DNA of 64,000 nt, taken from NCBI GenBank assembly GCA_943370385.1, contig CALRQT020000004.1, forward strand, positions 1-64,000, read 5' to 3'. Shown piece by piece: positions 20,135-28,443 of the stretch (positions within the stretch are counted from its first letter, which is position 1; each line of letters begins with the position of its first letter). The position numbers were made by a program, and so were the translations under genes. The notes below the pieces were generated by a model. That model did no database searches, was not told the origin of the DNA, and saw only the letters and a list, made by a program, of their open reading frames with translations. The stretch comes from BAIKAL-G1 sp943370385. Lineage in GTDB: Bacteria > Cyanobacteriota > Cyanobacteriia > PCC-6307 > Cyanobiaceae.

Positions 20135-20575
20135 TTGACCGTGTCTACTGGCGATCCCCAAGGAGCTCCCGGCTTGAAGATCGGCCAGGTGGCGTCCTAT
20201 TCCGGTGTGCCGGTCAAGACCATTCGCTTCTATTGCGACGAAGGCCTGATACGCCCAGCCACCAGAAGTGATGGGGGATACCGTCTATTTGATGACTCGA
20301 TCTATGCGGAGCTATCCCTCATTCGCACCCTTCGGGCCATGGATGTGCCCCTGTCAGAGCTTCGCCGCATCCTGGAGGTCAGGCGCTCGGGCGTTTGTAA
20401 TTGCACGTCCTTGAAGAGTTCCATTGGCTCCAGGCTGGGAGCGATCGATCAGCACATCCAGGAGTTGGGGGCCATGCGCCAGGAGTTGGCTGCGCTGCTG
20501 GAGCAATGGCAGGACTGCGGTGGGGCCAAGCCACCGGTAGGGGCAGGGGTCGAGCTCCTAGCTCCGTCGCCCTAG
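20135..20575 (+). CDS. MerR-family transcriptional regulator
   Basis: A 146-residue regulator with a classic MerR winged helix at the N-terminus (LKIGQVASYSGVPVKTIRFY, then EGLIRPA and GGYRLF). A coiled dimerisation helix and a C-terminal region with Cys residues (VCNCTS and WQDCGG) follow. Two Cys in CxC spacing plus a distal Cys suggest metal or redox sensing, as in ZntR/CueR-type proteins; the ligand is not shown. The start may be TTG at 20135 or GTG at 20141, since there is no ATG. The porin at 20745 is the nearest downstream gene and a possible target. Confidence 0.85.
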   Translation: MTVSTGDPQGAPGLKIGQVASYSGVPVKTIRFYCDEGLIRPATRSDGGYRLFDDSIYAELSLIRTLRAMDVPLSELRRILEVRRSGVCNCTSLKSSIGSRLGAIDQHIQELGAMRQELAALLEQWQDCGGAKPPVGAGVELLAPSP

Positions 20576-20744
20576 GGCAGGCCAGGTCCGGAAGCCCTGA
20601 CGAAAGGCTCTAGTAAGGCATGGTTGCTGGAGGGTTGCTGCAGGATGCGGCCCATTGCGGTTGCTCCTGGCTTGGGCAGGCGGGCGTCATGCCTGGTTGC
20701 CTTGCCAGTGATCGCGGCTCCTGCTTGCCCTTTACGCCTGTTCC

Positions 20745-22340
20745 ATGCGCGCCCTTCGTCTTGTTGGCTCCCCCCTGCTGATCCTTGCTGCAGGCGCTGC
20801 CCAAGCCGTCCCGTTGAACTTGCCGGCCATCAAGCACTACGCCAGTGCGGAGCAGGTCACCAGCATCTCCCAATTCTCAGACGTGCAACCCACGGACTGG
20901 GCCTATCAAGCCCTCTCCAATTTGGTGGAGCGCTACGGCTGCGTGGCGGGCTATCCAAACGGCACCTTCGCTGGCAAAAAGCCGCTCACCCGTTTTGAGG
21001 CGGCTGCCCTGCTGAACGCCTGCCGAGATCGCGTCACGGAAGTAACCGATCAACTCAAGAAGCTAACCAAAGAGTTTGAAAAGGAGCTGGCGATCCTCAA
21101 GGGCCGTGTCGATGGGATCGAGGCCCGCGTAGGCAGTCTGGAAGCCAGTCAATTTTCGACTACGACCAAGCTGTCGGGTCTTGCCACCTTCGTGATCGGG
21201 GCGAACGCCTTCAGTGGCAGTGCCATCAATACGGGTGCCAATACCGTCAATCGTCGCACTGGCTCAGCCGTTGCCCTGCCGAATGGCACCACCTTCAACT
21301 ATGACTTGCAGTTGAGCTTAGATACCAGCTTCGACGGCAAAGATCTCCTGCGCACCCTGCTACGGGCAGGCAACTTTGGTTCGAGCGTTTTTGGGGGATC
21401 GCCCCATGCCCTCGGCCTGTCTGAACTTGAGGTCGCTTTTGAAGAAGATGCTGGGCCTAATATTGTAGGCATCGACAAGCTGTTTTATCAGCGTCCCCTC
21501 GGTCATGGTTTTACGGCCACCATTGGTCCTCGCGTCGGGCAGGAGGACATGCTGGCCCTGTGGCCCAGTGTCTATCCCGCAGACACCATCTTGAACGTGA
21601 TGACCGTTAATGGGGCTCCGGCGGCCTACAGCAAAAACCTTGGGGCCGGTGCTGGCCTTTGGTGGCAAAAGAATGGTTATAGCGTTAGTGCTAATTACGT
21701 GTCAGGCCAGGGCCAGATCGGCACCGTTGGAACCCCTTCCTCCGCAACCGGTGGGATTGGCACCAAAAGTGCGGGAGCCACAGGTAGCGTTCAGTTGGCC
21801 TACGCCGCTGAACAATGGGGATTGGCCGCCATCTGGAGCTATGTTCAACCGGAGACTCAATTTGTGCCCGGAACAACTCCCTTCACCCACTCCGGCATTG
21901 ACCACAATCCCAATGCCAGCACCAATGCTTTTGGTCTCAGTGGCTTCTGGCAACCCCTGAAGAGTGGCTGGCTGCCTTCCGTCAGCCTGGGCTGGGGCAT
22001 CAATGGCACCGCCTTCAATCCGAGCCCTGCCGCCGGCAGCCTCAGCCTCAGCACCAGCCAGTCCTGGATGGTGGGCCTGCAGTGGACCGATGTTTTTGCT
22101 AAGGGCAATGACTTTGGCATGGCCGTTGCCCAGCCCGTGTTTGCTACCGCATTAACTGGATCAGCCGCACCAGACGATGGCAACTTTGTCTGGGAGTGGT
22201 GGTACAAGGTCCAGGTGTCGGATCACATCACAGTGACCCCGGCACTAATTTACCTGAGCCGCCCCCTGGGCCAACGCACCCCCGCCGACCAAACCTTTAG
22301 TCAGTTCGGGGGGCTGATTAAAACGACTTTCAAATTCTAA
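20745..22340 (+). CDS. SLH-domain outer-membrane porin (cyanobacterial OprB/SOM type)
   Basis: The 531-residue protein begins with a signal peptide (MRALRLVGSPLLILAAGAAQA). An SLH domain follows at about residues 40-95 (DVQPTDWAYQAL, then VERYGCVAGYPNGTF and LTRFEAAALLNAC). A coiled coil (about 100-140) precedes an OprB-like beta-barrel to the C-terminal Phe (KTTFKF). This is the architecture of the abundant cyanobacterial porins often called iron-uptake porins. The SLH domain binds peptidoglycan-linked polymer and the barrel lets small solutes cross the outer membrane. Substrate choice cannot be read from the sequence. Confidence 0.92.
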   Translation: MRALRLVGSPLLILAAGAAQAVPLNLPAIKHYASAEQVTSISQFSDVQPTDWAYQALSNLVERYGCVAGYPNGTFAGKKPLTRFEAAALLNACRDRVTEVTDQLKKLTKEFEKELAILKGRVDGIEARVGSLEASQFSTTTKLSGLATFVIGANAFSGSAINTGANTVNRRTGSAVALPNGTTFNYDLQLSLDTSFDGKDLLRTLLRAGNFGSSVFGGSPHALGLSELEVAFEEDAGPNIVGIDKLFYQRPLGHGFTATIGPRVGQEDMLALWPSVYPADTILNVMTVNGAPAAYSKNLGAGAGLWWQKNGYSVSANYVSGQGQIGTVGTPSSATGGIGTKSAGATGSVQLAYAAEQWGLAAIWSYVQPETQFVPGTTPFTHSGIDHNPNASTNAFGLSGFWQPLKSGWLPSVSLGWGINGTAFNPSPAAGSLSLSTSQSWMVGLQWTDVFAKGNDFGMAVAQPVFATALTGSAAPDDGNFVWEWWYKVQVSDHITVTPALIYLSRPLGQRTPADQTFSQFGGLIKTTFKF

Positions 22341-22355
22341 ATACTTGTGCAACGA

Positions 22356-22393
22356 CCGCAATGGTGACAAGAAAACGCTTGCGACCATTGCGG
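22356..22393 (+). terminator. Stem-loop behind the porin gene
   Basis: A perfect 10-bp inverted repeat (22356-22365 with 22384-22393) starts 15 bp after the porin stop. The loop contains a second short CAAG/CTTG pairing. There is no T-tract, so it may be a transcript-stabilising 3' hairpin rather than a strong intrinsic terminator. Confidence 0.5.
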
Positions 22394-22446
22394 CGCTGGC
22401 CTGGCTGGCTCAGCCGTTTGAGTTCATCCAGGTCACCATCAATTCC

Positions 22447-22713
22447 CTAGGAATTTGGTGGTTGTGCAGTGGGCGCGGGCTTGGTGTTCGCCGGGGTAGG
22501 GGTTTCGCCCTGATGATGGCCGGGCCTGGCTGGCTTCCGATAGGACCCGGATCCTCCCCCGCCACAGGCCAGCAACAGGGGGCCAGTTCTCAATTCTGCA
22601 CTGATAGACATGGAATTCATGCTGAACTGCTTTGCCTGGGCCGGGGGAAGCATCACGCCAGCCAGGGCCATAACCGTGACGACCGAAGGAGCCACCCAAA
22701 AACGATTGACCAT
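22447..22713 (-). CDS. Small exported protein, hypothetical
   Basis: An 88-residue frame starting with a convincing signal peptide (MVNRFWVAPSVVTVMALAGV, cleavage after PPAQA). The mature part of about 60 residues is Gly-, Pro- and Thr-rich (CGGGGSGS, then PTPANTKPAPTAQPP) and likely disordered. I do not recognise a family. The signal peptide and the divergent arrangement with the gene at 22765 argue for a real gene. The region between the porin hairpin and 22765 has no better plus-strand candidate. Confidence 0.5.
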   Translation of the reverse strand: MVNRFWVAPSVVTVMALAGVMLPPAQAKQFSMNSMSISAELRTGPLLLACGGGGSGSYRKPARPGHHQGETPTPANTKPAPTAQPPNS

Positions 22714-22764
22714 GCTTTAGGGCCTCGCAGCTGTGAATTCTGGCCCCCATCAGCCTATGCCTTG

Positions 22765-23070
22765 ATGAAGTCTTTGTCAATCGCCTGTGCGCTATCAAAT
22801 GTCTGGCAATTGTCGCTTGATCCATTGATCATTTTGGGCAGCCTAGGCGGCAGTCAAGGGCTGATCTGCGGAGACAGTGAAATTCTTTCAATGGGGATCA
22901 TCTCGATTGGCATTGTGCCGATCGGTTCGGTGAGCATGGGCGTGATCAGCATGGGCGCTGTCGCCATGGGACTGATTAATGTCTCTGTGGTGGGGATGGG
23001 CGTGTTGATCGCCGGCGTCAATGTGATGGGATCGCCTTGGATGCCATGCCAGGAGCATTCAGAGCCCTAA
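22765..23070 (+). CDS. Small protein of hydrophobic five-residue repeats
   Basis: A 101-residue frame. Starting at MKSLSIACALSNVW, the first 42 residues include a hydrophobic stretch. From residue 43 there are ten consecutive five-residue units of the form (M/I)Gxxx, for example MGIIS, IGIVP, MGVIS, MGAVA and MGVLI. Gly at every fifth position with small or aliphatic neighbours suggests a regular beta-helical or membrane-packed solenoid, related in spirit to pentapeptide repeats but with a different consensus. The start is a choice: the frame is open further upstream, but that part looks non-coding. Function unknown. Confidence 0.6.
   Translation: MKSLSIACALSNVWQLSLDPLIILGSLGGSQGLICGDSEILSMGIISIGIVPIGSVSMGVISMGAVAMGLINVSVVGMGVLIAGVNVMGSPWMPCQEHSEP
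22891..23040 (+). repeat. Ten degenerate 15-bp coding repeats
   Basis: Ten 15-bp units, typically atgggc followed by gtgatcagc-like codons, encode the (M/I)Gxxx repeat of the protein at 22765. Units 7 (VSVVG) and 9 (AGVNV) are the least regular. Confidence 0.85.
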
Positions 23071-23248
23071 CACAGCACAATTGCGCCCCGGGCCCCGGGC
23101 CACCGAGCATTCGACCAGCCGAGCCCAGCGAGAAGCGAAAGATGGAAGGGTTCCTAGTCCATCCCCTTGACCGCCAACGCCCCATCCGCCCATCCCTGGG
23201 TTGGTGGAACAATCAACGTGACTACCGATTTCGCCACCTGCACCAGAC

Positions 23249-23644
23249 TTAAACCCCAGCGGCCTCCTCCATAATCGCCCTAGTGCTGGCTTCTACCTGG
23301 CGGGCAACTTCCGCTAGTGCCGGGTCGCTGGAGAGAGCGCTCAGCATGGCTTCGGGGCGGATCATGCCGATGCGTGTTGTGCCCGCTTGGGTATAAACGG
23401 AGATGCGGCAGGGCAGCGCCATGTTGAGGGCCATGTCGGCCGCGAGCACCTGGGCGGCCTGCTGGGGATTGCAAACCTCAAACACGCGGCATTGCTCGGG
23501 GAATTCAATCCCCTTAGACCGCAGGGTGGCGGCTAGATCATGCACCGCTAGGACCCCAAACCCATGGGCTGGCACCGAGATCTGCAGGGCTGCACAGGCC
23601 TCTTCAAAGGGGCGGTTCGTGTCGAGCTGGAAAAAGGGGTTCAT
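23249..23644 (-). CDS. DUF302 domain protein
   Basis: A 131-residue protein with the DUF302 pattern: an N-terminal F-E-E-A helix, then GFGVLAVHDLAATLRSKG, a central VFEVCNPQQAAQVL strand-helix and the PCRISVYTQ strand. The function of DUF302 is unknown. It is often found beside sulfur or thiol genes. Here it is the last gene of a minus-strand series and starts only 5 bp after the stop of the TauE/SafE permease, so a role in the same sulfur module is likely. Confidence 0.88.
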   Translation of the reverse strand: MNPFFQLDTNRPFEEACAALQISVPAHGFGVLAVHDLAATLRSKGIEFPEQCRVFEVCNPQQAAQVLAADMALNMALPCRISVYTQAGTTRIGMIRPEAMLSALSSDPALAEVARQVEASTRAIMEEAAGV

Positions 23645-23649
23645 GGGAT

Positions 23650-24531
23650 TTATTGGGTTGGGGGGATGGCGGATAGGCGCCAGGCGAGGAGGTGTGGCTT
23701 GCTGGGGGGCGTTGGACGATCAGCAGAGCGGTGGATTGGGGTAGTTCGGTTGGCGGCTGGGTCGTGGCGGCGCCAGGCCTCCAGGCCACTCAGCAGGGCC
23801 GAGCCGAGCAGCAGGGCGGCAAAGCCCCGGCGCAGCAGGTGGTCGCTTAGGTGGGGGGCCAGGCGCTGGCCGACCAGGGCACCGGCAAAGCCGCCGCCCA
23901 CCAGGGGCAGCATCAGGGGCAGGCTGGCGGCGGGCCAGTGGCCCAGGGCCGCCAGGGCCACCAGGCTGTTGACGACAATCAGCAGCAGGCTGGTGCCACT
24001 GGCCAGTGGCATCGGCAGCCCCGCCAGCAACACCAGGGCCGGCACGATTGCAAAGCCTCCGCCCACCCCGGCGATGCCGGTGAGCAGGCCCACGAGCAAC
24101 CCCTGAACGGCCAGGGCCAGGGGTGGGCCGCTGCCATTCCGTTCGGCGGCTGCGGAGACGGCCTGGCCGCGGCTGAGCAGCCAGGAGGCCAGCAGGGCCG
24201 CGGCGGCAAACAGGCCCAGTTGCACCGGTTCGGCCACATAGCCGGCCTTGACCAGGCTGCCGCCGATCCAGCTACCAGCCAGGGCCGGCACCCCCAGGAT
24301 CAGGGCCGGTTTGGGCGCCACCTGGCGGCGCCGCAGGTAGGGGCCCAGGTTGCCCAGGGCCATCAGGGTCACCACCAACAGAGACAGGGGCACGGCCTCC
24401 CGGGTGGGGAGGGCGGCGCCACTGATGAGCAACGGCAGCAGCAGAATTCCGCCACCGGCTCCGAGCACGGCGAGCAGGAAGCCGATCAGGCCGCCGCCGC
24501 CCAGTAACAGCAGCACAACGCTGATGGTCAC
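23650..24531 (-). CDS. TauE/SafE (TSUP) family sulfur-anion permease
   Basis: A 293-residue membrane protein with about eight hydrophobic segments and the TSUP features GAGGGILLLPLL near the N-terminus and GVGGGFAIVPAL in the second half. The family exports sulfite, thiosulfate or organosulfonates. The GTG start overlaps the stop of the rhodanese gene (GTGA). Next to rhodanese and persulfide dioxygenase it is best read as the exporter for sulfite or thiosulfate formed on sulfide oxidation (inference). Confidence 0.9.
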   Translation of the reverse strand: MTISVVLLLLGGGGLIGFLLAVLGAGGGILLLPLLISGAALPTREAVPLSLLVVTLMALGNLGPYLRRRQVAPKPALILGVPALAGSWIGGSLVKAGYVAEPVQLGLFAAAALLASWLLSRGQAVSAAAERNGSGPPLALAVQGLLVGLLTGIAGVGGGFAIVPALVLLAGLPMPLASGTSLLLIVVNSLVALAALGHWPAASLPLMLPLVGGGFAGALVGQRLAPHLSDHLLRRGFAALLLGSALLSGLEAWRRHDPAANRTTPIHRSADRPTPPSKPHLLAWRLSAIPPTQ

Positions 24532-25049
24532 ACCTTCACCCGGTTCCAGGGGAGTAGGGCCAGCAGGCGGGCCATGCCACAGAAGCCGGAGATGCCGGCA
24601 AAGATCAGGCCCGCGCCAACGAAGCCACTCAGCCAGATCCAGCCGGGGGCCACGGTTTGGCTGAGGATCACGCCGATCACCACCAGGGAACCAGCGCTGA
24701 TCTGCACCTGGCGCATCAGCGGCAGGGGAGCCCCCCTGCGCCTCTCCAGGGGGAGTCGGGCGGCCTCCCAGGCGAGCAGGCCCCCCTCCAGATCGGCCAG
24801 TTCCTTGGCGAGGCCGCGGCTGCGCAGGGCCGCCACGCCCCGCTCGCTGCGGGCGCCGCTCTGGCAGACCAGCACCAGGGGCTCTGGCGGCAAGGACACC
24901 TTGCTGATTTGGGCCAGGGGGATGTTGCGGCTGCCGGGGATGGAGCCGCCGACGAATTCAATCGGCTCTCGCACATCAACGATGCTCACCCGGCCGCTGC
25001 GGTGTTGGTCAGCCAGTTCGTGGGGGCTAAGGCGCAGGGACGGTGTCAT
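24528..25049 (-). CDS. Rhodanese with C-terminal DUF2892 membrane hairpin (YgaP-like)
   Basis: A 173-residue protein. Residues 1-100 are a rhodanese domain with active-site Cys62 in VCQSGARSE; residues 115-165 form a two-helix membrane hairpin of the DUF2892 type. E. coli YgaP has this fusion and transfers sulfur from thiosulfate or persulfide at the membrane. It is translationally coupled to the TSUP permease and lies 46 bp from the dioxygenase-rhodanese gene. Confidence 0.9.
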   Translation of the reverse strand: MTPSLRLSPHELADQHRSGRVSIVDVREPIEFVGGSIPGSRNIPLAQISKVSLPPEPLVLVCQSGARSERGVAALRSRGLAKELADLEGGLLAWEAARLPLERRRGAPLPLMRQVQISAGSLVVIGVILSQTVAPGWIWLSGFVGAGLIFAGISGFCGMARLLALLPWNRVKV

Positions 25050-25095
25050 GGCAGGGACTTCCCAAGGGGAAGGCAGGAGGGGGGTGGGTTAGGGC

Positions 25096-26265
25096 TCAGG
25101 AGGCGTTGGCTGGGGCGCCCTCGATCGGGAAGCCTTCTGCTTCCCAGGCCCGCAGGCCTCCGTGGAGGTTGGCCACCTGGCTCAGGCCGGCTTTTTGCAG
25201 TTGCAGGGTGCCCAGGGCCGAGCGGCTGCCGGAATGGCAGACCACCACCACAGGCCGGCCTGGGGGGAGCTCCTGGAGGCGGGCCTCTAGCTCCGGCAGG
25301 GGAATCAACTGGCTGCCGGGCACGTGGCCATCGGGCCCGTGGAACTCCTCGGCCGTGCGCACGTCCAGCAGGGTGAGCTCCTGGCGGTGCTCCGCCACCC
25401 AGGCGGGGGGTAGCTCGGGCAGGCCGGCATAGCTGCGTTGCACCGGTGCCCAGCTCGGCTGCGCCGCCGCGCCAGCCTGGCCCTCCCGGGGCTTGCCGGA
25501 GCGCAGGTTGGCGGGCAGGGCCTCGGCGAGGCGGCCGGGGTGGGGCAGTTTCATGGACTCCATGAAGATCACGAAGTCGCGCTCATTGGCGCCACCGCCC
25601 AGGCGAGCGTTGAACACTTTCTCCTCCGCCACCGAGCTCACCGTTCGGCCGACATAGTCGTGGCCGGGATAGAGCAGGCAGGCGTCGGGCAGGGAGAGGA
25701 TTTGCTCGGTGATCGAGCGATAGAGGGCGTGGGCATTGCCCTGCTGGAAGTCACAGCGGCCGCAGCCCCGCACCAGCAGGGCGTCGCCGGTGAAGGCCGC
25801 CGAGTGGTCGTCGAGCACAAAGGTGAGGCAGCCATCGGTGTGACCGGGGGTGGAGCGCACCTCCAGCTCCCGGCTGCCGAAGCGGATCCGATCGCCACCG
25901 GCTAGGGGGCGGGTCACGTTTTTAGCCCGGGCGGCAGCAGCCAGGCCAATGGCGCAGCCCGTGGCCTGGTGCATCAACCAGCTACCGGTCACATGGTCGG
26001 CGTGGGCATGGGTGTCGAGGCTGGCCACCAGCTCAATGCCCAGTTCCCGGATCAGGGCCAGGTCGCGGTTGTGCTGCTCGAACACTGGATCGACCAGCAC
26101 CCCCTCGCCCGTGCCCCCATCGGCCAGCAGGTAGGTGAAGGTGCCGGTGTCGGCATCAAAGAGCTGGCGCAGCAGCAGGGAGGCCCCGCCGGCGGCGGCC
26201 CTGAGCAGGGGCGTGGCCAGCGGGGCCGGGGTGGAAGTGACCGGGGTGGAAGAGGCGACAGCCAT
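25096..26265 (-). CDS. Persulfide dioxygenase-rhodanese fusion (ETHE1-like)
   Basis: A 389-residue fusion. The N-terminal metallo-beta-lactamase fold has THAHADH at 85-91, H142 in PGHTDG, D161 in TGDALL and H202 in PGHDY. These are the single-iron ligands and second-shell residues of ETHE1/Blh enzymes, which oxidise glutathione persulfide to sulfite. The C-terminal rhodanese (about 290-385) has its catalytic Cys343 in VCHSGSRS. It leads the minus-strand sulfur operon. I chose the ATG at 26265; an in-frame start at 26319 would put the palindrome at 26287-26304 inside the gene. Confidence 0.9.
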   Translation of the reverse strand: MAVASSTPVTSTPAPLATPLLRAAAGGASLLLRQLFDADTGTFTYLLADGGTGEGVLVDPVFEQHNRDLALIRELGIELVASLDTHAHADHVTGSWLMHQATGCAIGLAAAARAKNVTRPLAGGDRIRFGSRELEVRSTPGHTDGCLTFVLDDHSAAFTGDALLVRGCGRCDFQQGNAHALYRSITEQILSLPDACLLYPGHDYVGRTVSSVAEEKVFNARLGGGANERDFVIFMESMKLPHPGRLAEALPANLRSGKPREGQAGAAAQPSWAPVQRSYAGLPELPPAWVAEHRQELTLLDVRTAEEFHGPDGHVPGSQLIPLPELEARLQELPPGRPVVVVCHSGSRSALGTLQLQKAGLSQVANLHGGLRAWEAEGFPIEGAPANAS

Positions 26266-26286
26266 GGGAAATGCCTTTGTGGCTGC

Positions 26287-26304
26287 TATGAGCGTACACG
26301 CATA
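26287..26304. promoter_or_regulatory. Palindromic candidate operator in the sulfur operon promoter
   Basis: TATG-N3-GTAC-N3-CATA is an 18-bp symmetric site 22 bp upstream of the persulfide dioxygenase ATG, in the intergenic region shared with the divergent ArsR gene. It is a plausible repressor site for that ArsR protein. The consensus for this regulator is not known, so this is inference. Confidence 0.4.
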
Positions 26305-26476
26305 AAGGCGATCAAGCAAGGGCCCTGCCGCTGGATGGGCTGGGGCGTTTCAGCGTCAGGTCGCCAGCTCAGGCCTGCGGGTCAGGTGGGCTGTTCGGCT
26401 CGCCAGGGCCGCTCAGGCATGCCGGGTTGGGCCTGGCAGGCGGCTGGCTGCATAATGGCTTGACCGTCATAACCAT

Positions 26477-26821
26477 GTGTCCATGCCTGCCCCTGGCTCC
26501 ATGCCCAGCCCCCAGTTACTGGAGGAGTACAGCCAGTTCTTCCGCCTGCTCAGTGAGCCCGCCCGGCTGCAACTTCTTTGCCTGTTGGCCCAGGGGTCCC
26601 TTGATGTGGCCTCCCTGATCGAGGCCACGGGGTTTAGCCAGTCCCACGTCAGTCGCCAGTTGGGCCAGCTGCAACGGGCCGGCCTGGTGAGCTGCGTGCG
26701 TGAGGGCGTGCGCATGATCTACAGCGCCGACAACGACCTGGTGAACGACCTCTGCTCCCTGGTGCAGACCCGGCTGCGGCAGCGCTTGGAAGCCCAGCTC
26801 CAGCAGCTCCAGGCTGTTTGA
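26477..26821 (+). CDS. ArsR-family regulator, possible sulfide/persulfide sensor
   Basis: A 114-residue winged-helix repressor (LLSEPARLQLLCLLAQG, recognition helix SQSHVSRQLGQLQRAGLV, wing REGVRMIYSA). It has three Cys: Cys35, Cys73 and Cys93. Cys35 and Cys93 lie in the regions where BigR/SqrR-type persulfide sensors carry their reactive pair, though their spacing here (58) is shorter than I remember for those proteins (about 66). It is divergent from the sulfur operon, the usual layout for a local repressor. The start is GTG at 26477, or ATG at 26483 or 26501. Confidence 0.85.
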   Translation: MSMPAPGSMPSPQLLEEYSQFFRLLSEPARLQLLCLLAQGSLDVASLIEATGFSQSHVSRQLGQLQRAGLVSCVREGVRMIYSADNDLVNDLCSLVQTRLRQRLEAQLQQLQAV

Positions 26822-26961
26822 GGGCTTGGGGCAACCCTCAAGGCATGGAGGGCATGGATAGCAACGGTGGTGAGGCCCTAACGGAGGTTTTCAAGCAAGG
26901 AGCTCCCCAACCCGTCCCCACCGGAAGCCTGGGTCGTGCGGTTTGGGCCCTGAGGGGGATT

Positions 26962-28443
26962 TCAGGCTCCCGCCGCCAGCCACTCCTGCCAGCGCTGGGC
27001 TTCCGCCTGTCCTGAGGTGCTGGTGCTGGCCTGGGCGCCCACCAGCCACACCGCCTGGCTGGCCCGGCTCACCGCCACATACACCAGTTGGCGCCGCAGC
27101 TGCTCATCGCTCGGCCAAAACACATCCCCGGCCACGAACACCTCGCCAAAGGTGCTGCCCTGGCTGCGGTGCACGGTCAACACGGCCGCAGGGCCAAGGG
27201 AGGCGAAGGCATCGCGCACCAGAAAGAAGCGCCGCCATAGCCCCCGGCCGTCTTTTTTGCCGGCGTCGCGGGCCTGCTGGCGCAGCCGGGCTAACACCCC
27301 ATCCAGCTGCTGGCGGGCGGCACTTCCCACCGGCGGCAACAGGCGCAGGCTGAGCCGGGTTTCGCCCGCTTCCACCTCGGCGGTGAGGGTGTCGATCACG
27401 GTGGCCGTGACGCCATCGCCGCTGCCGACGCCGAAATCGGCCAGGTCGCAGCGCTCTGGCGTCACATCGCGGACCACCAGTTCCCGGTTCGAGCCCAGCA
27501 GCATGTCCGGCTCCTCGGCCCCCTCTTCCCCCTGGCGGCAGGCCGGTGCCATCACGGCGGAGCGGCTGATCAGCACCTCGCCGGGCAACACCGGCAATTG
27601 GTCTGCCATCTCGCCATGGATGGCGCGGCGGGCCAGGGGCACCAGTTGCTCGAGGGCGCGGTTGGTGTAGCAGAGGATGCGGGCGTGGTCCGGGTTGTCC
27701 AGTTCGGCCGCCCGGCGCAGGGCGGCCTGGGCCGCTGCCAGCCAATCCGGCCTGGCCGTAACGGCTACCAGGCCCAGGCTGCTCCTTACTGGTGCCAGCA
27801 CCGGTGGCTGGCGACAGGGCAGGGCCCCTTCGCGCAGGCCCGTGGCCAGGCGCAACACGGGGCCCTGGTGGCGCACCACCTCGGAGAGAAAGGCCCGCTC
27901 GGCCCGGCCCAGGGCAAACACGGGGCTCACCGGTTCCCCCACCGGCGGCAGCTGGGCCGGATCGCCGACAAACACCAGCCTGGTGCGGAAGGGGTGGGCG
28001 CAGCGCAGGCTGATCTCCAGCAGGCTGCTGTCCACCATTGAGGCCTCATCAATCAGCACCAGGCCCAGGTGTTCCAGGGCCATGGCGGTTTGCTCCGTTT
28101 CCTCGCAGCGCTCCAAATCGCGCTCGCGCCGGAGTTTGAGCCGCAGCAGCCGGTGGATCGTGGCCGGGAACCAGGTGGGCTGCAGGCCATGCAGGGCCAG
28201 CTGCTGGCGCAACACCCCCACGGCCTTGTGGGTGGGGGCCACCACCGTCCAGCAGAGGCCCGTGGCCTCCACCTGGGCCAGTAGGTGCATGGAGAGGAAG
28301 GTTTTGCCGGTGCCGGCAAAGCCGCTCAACACAAAGGGCGTGCCATCACTGGGCCCCTGCAGCCAGGTGGCGAAGGCCGCCAGCGCCTGCTGTTGCCCCG
28401 GGGTGAGCGATGCCTCCTTCGAGCCTGGTGAGGGGAGGGTCAC
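26962..28443 (-). CDS. RecD/Dda-like superfamily 1 DNA helicase
   Basis: A 493-residue SF1B helicase. Motif I is GFAGTGKT at 41-48, motif II LIDEASMVD, motif III GDPAQLPPVG. The C-terminal 2A domain ends with TVHRSQGSTF and YVAVSRAS (motifs V and VI). It lacks the long N-terminal extension of RecD2. The GTG start at 28443 overlaps the stop of the DUF212 gene (GTGA). Members unwind 5'-3' in replication fork repair; the exact role here is not known. Confidence 0.88.
   Translation of the reverse strand: MTLPSPGSKEASLTPGQQQALAAFATWLQGPSDGTPFVLSGFAGTGKTFLSMHLLAQVEATGLCWTVVAPTHKAVGVLRQQLALHGLQPTWFPATIHRLLRLKLRRERDLERCEETEQTAMALEHLGLVLIDEASMVDSSLLEISLRCAHPFRTRLVFVGDPAQLPPVGEPVSPVFALGRAERAFLSEVVRHQGPVLRLATGLREGALPCRQPPVLAPVRSSLGLVAVTARPDWLAAAQAALRRAAELDNPDHARILCYTNRALEQLVPLARRAIHGEMADQLPVLPGEVLISRSAVMAPACRQGEEGAEEPDMLLGSNRELVVRDVTPERCDLADFGVGSGDGVTATVIDTLTAEVEAGETRLSLRLLPPVGSAARQQLDGVLARLRQQARDAGKKDGRGLWRRFFLVRDAFASLGPAAVLTVHRSQGSTFGEVFVAGDVFWPSDEQLRRQLVYVAVSRASQAVWLVGAQASTSTSGQAEAQRWQEWLAAGA

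Noticed and set aside
22345..22764. Upstream extension of the five-residue-repeat protein to 241 residues
   Set aside because: The added part overlaps the porin hairpin and the antisense of a signal-peptide protein and does not look like coding sequence; the start at 22765 is preferred.
26818..27015. 65-codon plus-strand frame after the ArsR gene
   Set aside because: It overlaps the end of the helicase gene on the other strand and shows no motif or hydrophobic pattern.
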